From positions 35,001-68,663 of the forward strand of contig JAQGDQ010001034.1 in the NCBI GenBank assembly GCA_030141605.1: a stretch of DNA of 33,663 nt, written 5' to 3'. The stretch is from Tubiluchus corallicola (lineage: Eukaryota > Priapulida > Priapulimorpha > Priapulimorphida > Tubiluchidae). How positions within the stretch are numbered: position 1 is the stretch's first letter; every line of letters starts with the position of its first letter. The position numbers and the translations under genes were made by a program. The notes under the pieces are model-generated. The model did not search any database, was not told where the DNA came from, and worked only from the letters and a program-made list of their open reading frames with translations. Below, in pieces: positions 30,031 to 33,663 of this stretch.

Positions 30031-30330
30031 ACCTTCACTACTACCATGAAAGGGGGACCCACGCCTCTTGGGCCCACCCCCTAAATGCAAAAGTGCAGTT
30101 ACAGTTAGCTAAAAACTGTCTAGACAACGGAAATCAATAAGAGAATTAATACAATGTAACTGATATACATAAATATAACTTCACTATGCAAATTAGCTTA
30201 CTGCTAAGTAATTGCACAAACAAACAAAGGGTTCATGTGCGTCTTGGTTTACGGCTAAAAACTTTATTTAGCTATAAAAAATTTCATAAGAAATTCTGAG
30301 CGTCAGTGCGTCGGCCTGCCGGCGTCCATG

Positions 30331-30432
30331 GAAGTGCTGAATTATTCAAATCTGTAATTGTTAGCTTTAAATCGAAATCGAACTAAAAATGCGCTCGAAT
30401 TGAATCCGAACTTTTGATTCTCATCTCTAGTG
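30331..30432 (-). mobile_element. MITE family C, third copy, second part
   Basis: GAAGTGCTGAATTATTCAAA to CTCATCTCTAGTGC aligns with 31660-31757 and continues exactly where 28818 breaks off. Confidence 0.8.
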
Positions 30433-30436
30433 CAAA

Positions 30437-31125
30437 AGATAAGTTATTATAGTATAATGTCTGTACTTATGTGAGTATTCAGTATAACATCAGTACTTAT
30501 ATGACGTATAACATCAGTACTTATATAAGTATTCAGTATAACATCACTACTTATATGAGTATAACATCAGTACTTATATGACGTATAATCTCCGTCTTAT
30601 ATGACGTATAATCTCCGTACTTATATGACACAATATCCCAGTGCTTATATGAGTATTCAGTATAACATCAGTACTTATATGACGTATAACATCAGTAATT
30701 ATATGACATATAATCTCAGTACTTATATGACGTATAATCTCTGTACATGTATGACGTATAATCTCCGTACTTATATGACATATAATCTCAGTACTTATAT
30801 GATGCATAATTTCTGTACTTATATCTTATATGAGTATAACATCAGTAATTATATGAGTATAACATCAGTACTTATGTGACGTATAATCTCCGTACTTATA
30901 TTCAGTATAATATCAGTACTTATGAGTATTCAGTATAATATCAGTACTTATGAGTATTCAGTATAATATCAGTACTTATGAGTATTCAGTATAATATCAG
31001 TACTTATGAGTATTCAGTATAATATCAGTACTTATATGAGTATTCAGTATAACATCAGTACTTATATGAGTATTCAGTATAACATCAGTACTTATATGAG
31101 TATAACATCAGTACTTATATGACGT
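30437..31125. repeat. About 23-30-bp minisatellite (GTATAACATCAGTACTTATATGA)
   Basis: Units mix GTATAACATCAGTACTTATA, TGAGTATTCA and TGACGTATAATCTCCG variants over about 690 bp. Frames encoding HISTEII or YMTYNLST repeats are artefacts. The next 200 bp (31126-31349) holds nothing recognised. Confidence 0.93.
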
Positions 31126-31349
31126 AACATGTTCCCAAGGCCCTCACGAGGGAGACCCCCGCTGACTAATTTGCAATCTGTGTAGTATTGCGTGAAATCT
31201 TGATCTTTAATTACCTTTAACTGAACTAATTTTAAAAAATAAAACTAAATAAAACAGGTTTACATTACTCAAGACTTGTCTCAGTTCTCACATTTATGTT
31301 AAGTAGTCGAACACAGACGCTTATATGTGCATCACTGACATCATGTGAA

Positions 31350-32032
31350 GTAGTTGTTTCTAAGGATGAGCGATCTCTGCCAGAAAGCGAAATCGAATCG
31401 AATCAAATTTGTGACTTGCGAATTCGAATCGAACCGAACTTAGTATTTCGAATTCGAATTGAGATTAAAAGATTTTCGAACAAGTTTTCGAACTACCGGT
31501 AAAAATTAGTCTCACAAAGATCATGCATATTGCTCGATTTTGTTCTACAGTAAAAACACTATTAATTCGTTTAAAAATTGTGTACAGAAATCACAGCTAA
31601 ATTATGCTAATTGCACGATGTTTCAATCATTTTAATAATTTAGAACGTGCGTGATTGGAGTGCTGAATTATTCGAATCCATAGTTTTAGGTTCGAATCGA
31701 ATTTGAACTAAAAAAAACTCGGTCGAATCGAATTCGAACGTTCGATGCTCACCCCTAGTTGCTTCCCCTGCTTAGCACTTCTCGTGAGAATTTTATATCT
31801 GTGGTCTTTCCCCATAGATGCGTGACCTACTTCTGAAACCTAATGTGCAAGTGCAAAAACGCTGAACACTGTTATTTTTGTCATTTGAATTGAATTCCAC
31901 ATAGAAGAAAACTCGAGTGGCACAATCTGTGTTAATAGAACCATAATGTTCTGATTTGTTGACCATTGTTCGTTTAGAATGACGTCACAGGGGCAATGAG
32001 ATCCTTCATCATGTCTTCCTACTCTCCTGGAT
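31350..32032 (-). repeat. Inverted duplication, right arm (with MITE family C, about 31355-31757)
   Basis: Reverse complement of 13022-13692: shared features include TATAAAATTCTCACGAGAAG, GGTCACGCATCTATGGGGAA and TCAACAAATCAGAACATTAT. Its outer MITE end is decayed (AAGGATGAGCGATC). TGACGTCA is at 31980-31987. Confidence 0.87.
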
Positions 32033-32289
32033 ATTCTCCTGCTCTTACACCTCTGAAATAATTGTGTATCGCAAGCAGCTAATTTCCCCTGGCGGCGAGA
32101 GCATAAACTTCTATTCTGCTTCTAGAGTGCCAGCAATTAAGTTAACGCCAATGTAGAACGTCTGTAAGCTGCGGTTAATGGCTAATAACTTGCCGGAGGA
32201 TATTACCTCAGCCTTTAGCGGTTTGGTTTTGTTGTGCATGTTGTATGACGAGGCTAGTCTGTGGAAGAGAAGTCAAAGGCAGTGCTTAA

Positions 32290-32805
32290 AGGAAAACCGG
32301 ATGATTGTTTATACTCAATCTCATTTTAATACACTGTGCAAAATATACATTTTTTTGCCTATAAAAGTTAACAGTCGTTCCTTATATCTGAATAATTAGC
32401 TTAGAAAGTTAATTAACGGCAATCGAACACATCTATTACTTACGTCAGAAACGAACCACAGTTTATGCAATGGTAGGCGTCTTCCCTTGCGCATCAAGCA
32501 CATTTGCATTAGTGTTACAGTACTGTTTAAACATGGACTCTACATCATTTGACGTCAGAAACTAACACTGGTTATCACGGTACCGCCTTCTATTTGTCGG
32601 CCGGGCGCATGTGATAAAAGGCGCAGTTGCCAATCTTAGTAGATTCACTGAGCAGCGTGTAGCTTTAAAAGTTTAACGAAATTTGAGTATCCGAGGTAAT
32701 TATTATTTAATCTAAGCTTTGTTTTAAAATAAGCTATTGCAGTTTTCAATATTTTAGAGCATCCTTTATTCTGAACTCGTGTTTACACAATCATGCGGGT
32801 TTCCT
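32290..32805 (+). mobile_element. MITE family A, copy 4 (best preserved)
   Basis: A 516-bp element flanked by TTAA at 32286-32289 and 32806-32809, with ends AGGAAAACCGGATGATTGT and ACAATCATGCGGGTTTCCT. TGACGTCA is at 32550-32557. TTAA would suggest piggyBac-like integration, but the AGG...CCT ends and copy 3's TTAG leave TA-type (mariner-like) insertion possible. Confidence 0.9.
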
Positions 32806-32819
32806 TTAAAGTGAACATT

Positions 32820-33047
32820 TTAGGTAAGTGGCTTCATGGCGAACAGAACAAGAAACAGCTAGGAGGTCTGGGAGAGCGCTGTAAGATCCCCCCCCCCCAG
32901 AGAGGTCCGGGGTTTATATTTTCCTTGATTTTAGGCTTTTGAAACCCTTAATGGTCGAAAAAAGGTCAGTTTAGTAAGCAATTCTTCAGTCGTTTTCTAC
33001 CACTAAGGATACAAAATTTGGATGTTAATTGAAAAACAGTAATTGCT
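32820..33047. other. hAT-like debris upstream of the LINE fragment
   Basis: CAGCTAGGAGGTCTGGGAGAG, a C12 run and GAGAGGTCCGGGGTTTATAT resemble internal hAT-like sequence at 25730-25770. No ends are visible. Confidence 0.35.
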
Positions 33048-33215
33048 TTTCAATCAGTGAATTACAACTTACTACCCAGTGAAATAAAACTAATAGAATC
33101 TCTCCACCACTTTAAAAAGAAATTAAAAGAATATCAATATAACAGTTTCCAACTTCCACATTGTGAATCTGATACTAATTACACAGACTCAAATTTCATC
33201 TACCCCCGCCCCTGA
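33048..33215 (+). pseudogene. LINE reverse-transcriptase C-terminal fragment
   Basis: This frame reads FQSVNYNLLPSEIKLIESLH, then HFKKKLKEYQY, and ends TGA at 33213-33215. It matches the WN.LP..I......L..FK..LK.Y C-terminal motif found in ORF2 of CR1/L2/jockey-type non-LTR retrotransposons; Trp of the motif is replaced by Tyr. Upstream reverse-transcriptase motifs are absent, as expected for a 5'-truncated copy. The strand is plus. Confidence 0.65.
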
Positions 33216-33663
33216 CTCCATAAAACGATTAAAAATGAATTTTTTTTAAAAAAATTATGTAATGTAATACGTGTTATGTCAGTTTTGTAAAGTCAAATGT
33301 ATAAATAGTGTAAATGTAATGAGTGAAATTTATGTAATGTAAAGCATGTTTCTGTTAATTGTGTCATGTCAAATGTATATATAGTGTAAAATATGTCATG
33401 TAAAATTTAATGTACTTTTGTAATATTGTTTTGTAAAAATATTTTAATATTGTGTTTGTAAATATGTTCATTTATTGTATATAATTAGGCCTTAGTTTTG
33501 CACTTTAGTTTTTTTTAGTATGCACTGGACGCATTTGTCTTGAAAAGCGTTGTTATTTTAACATTACGCTGAGGATTACTCAATTTTATTATAATGAGTG
33601 AACCATTTTAATGACAAATAAAGAATTAGTATATATATAATTAAGTAGTTTTCATCCACTAGC
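33216..33663 (+). other. Probable LINE 3' untranslated region
   Basis: AT-rich sequence with loose repeats of ATGTCA(A/G)..TGTATA.ATAGTGTAAA (33290-33310 and 33365-33390) and an AATAAA at about 33617. It could be the LINE tail running to the window edge or a neighbouring intron. Confidence 0.4.

Larger units (their letters stand above)
28819..30330. mobile_element. hAT-like insertion of about 1.5 kb with 8-bp target duplication
   Basis: The insertion lies between GAAGTGTT (28811-28818) and GAAGTGCT (30331-30338), an 8-bp duplication with one change. The ends CGTGGGCGCCGCCAG and, reverse-complemented, CATGGACGCCGGCAG form imperfect terminal inverted repeats. GGGGTCTGGTGGTCCGGCGG near 28857 resembles sequence common in invertebrate hAT elements. 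No transposase is intact. A TTAA-flanked MITE and an inverted tandem-repeat fragment lie inside. Confidence 0.65.

Overview
The window is animal nuclear DNA, AT-rich, with spliced genes, GT-AG introns of 0.2 to 5.5 kb, mariner-, piggyBac- and hAT-type non-autonomous transposons, and tandem repeats in nearly every intron. The two recognisable genes (a fatty acyl-CoA reductase and an alpha-type nicotinic acetylcholine receptor subunit) point to a metazoan with a nervous system, most likely a bilaterian invertebrate. I cannot place it more closely. No bacterial or organellar feature is present.

Layout. (1) 1-9241, plus strand: the 3' half of a fatty acyl-CoA reductase (FAR) gene, five terminal coding exons (1314-1395, 4841-4930, 7105-7234, 8096-8223, 9154-9241). 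All splice phases agree and give 171 residues ending in a C-terminal membrane segment. Its introns hold two inverted-repeat transposons, a 1.9-kb GTGATA/TATCAC minisatellite, a long hairpin and a TGATGCG minisatellite. A (TAAA/TGAA)n array follows the stop. (2) 9760-14260: intergenic DNA with a long-armed mariner-type MITE, three tandem tRNA-like SINE units, a five-copy 173-bp tandem repeat and one arm of an 18-kb-spaced inverted duplication. (3) 14264-23598, minus strand, convergent with FAR: the 3' half of a nicotinic receptor alpha subunit, four coding exons (23404-23598, 22823-22909, 20244-20353, 14264-14734) covering loop C, M1, M2, M3, the cytoplasmic loop and M4. Its introns hold 42-, 45- and 46-bp minisatellites, MITEs and a 5S-rRNA-like sequence. 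(4) 23640-33663: a trinucleotide/hexanucleotide array, hAT-like debris, a (CT)n tract, about 80-bp tandem repeats in two orientations, a nested transposon stack, a 30-bp minisatellite, the second inverted-duplication arm and the 3' end of a LINE. The upstream exons of the receptor were not found here.

Most notable: the 42-bp minisatellite in the receptor gene (19241-20258) starts inside the M3 exon and repeats the exon-intron junction itself. About 19 of 24 units therefore carry a copy of the GTAAGT 5' splice site next to a copy of the last exon codons. Second, the full palindromic CRE octamer TGACGTCA occurs ten times, each time inside one of four unrelated dispersed repeat families.

The two genes show no functional link. 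FAR makes fatty alcohols at ER or peroxisome membranes, and the receptor subunit is a ligand-gated cation channel. They are neighbours arranged tail to tail.
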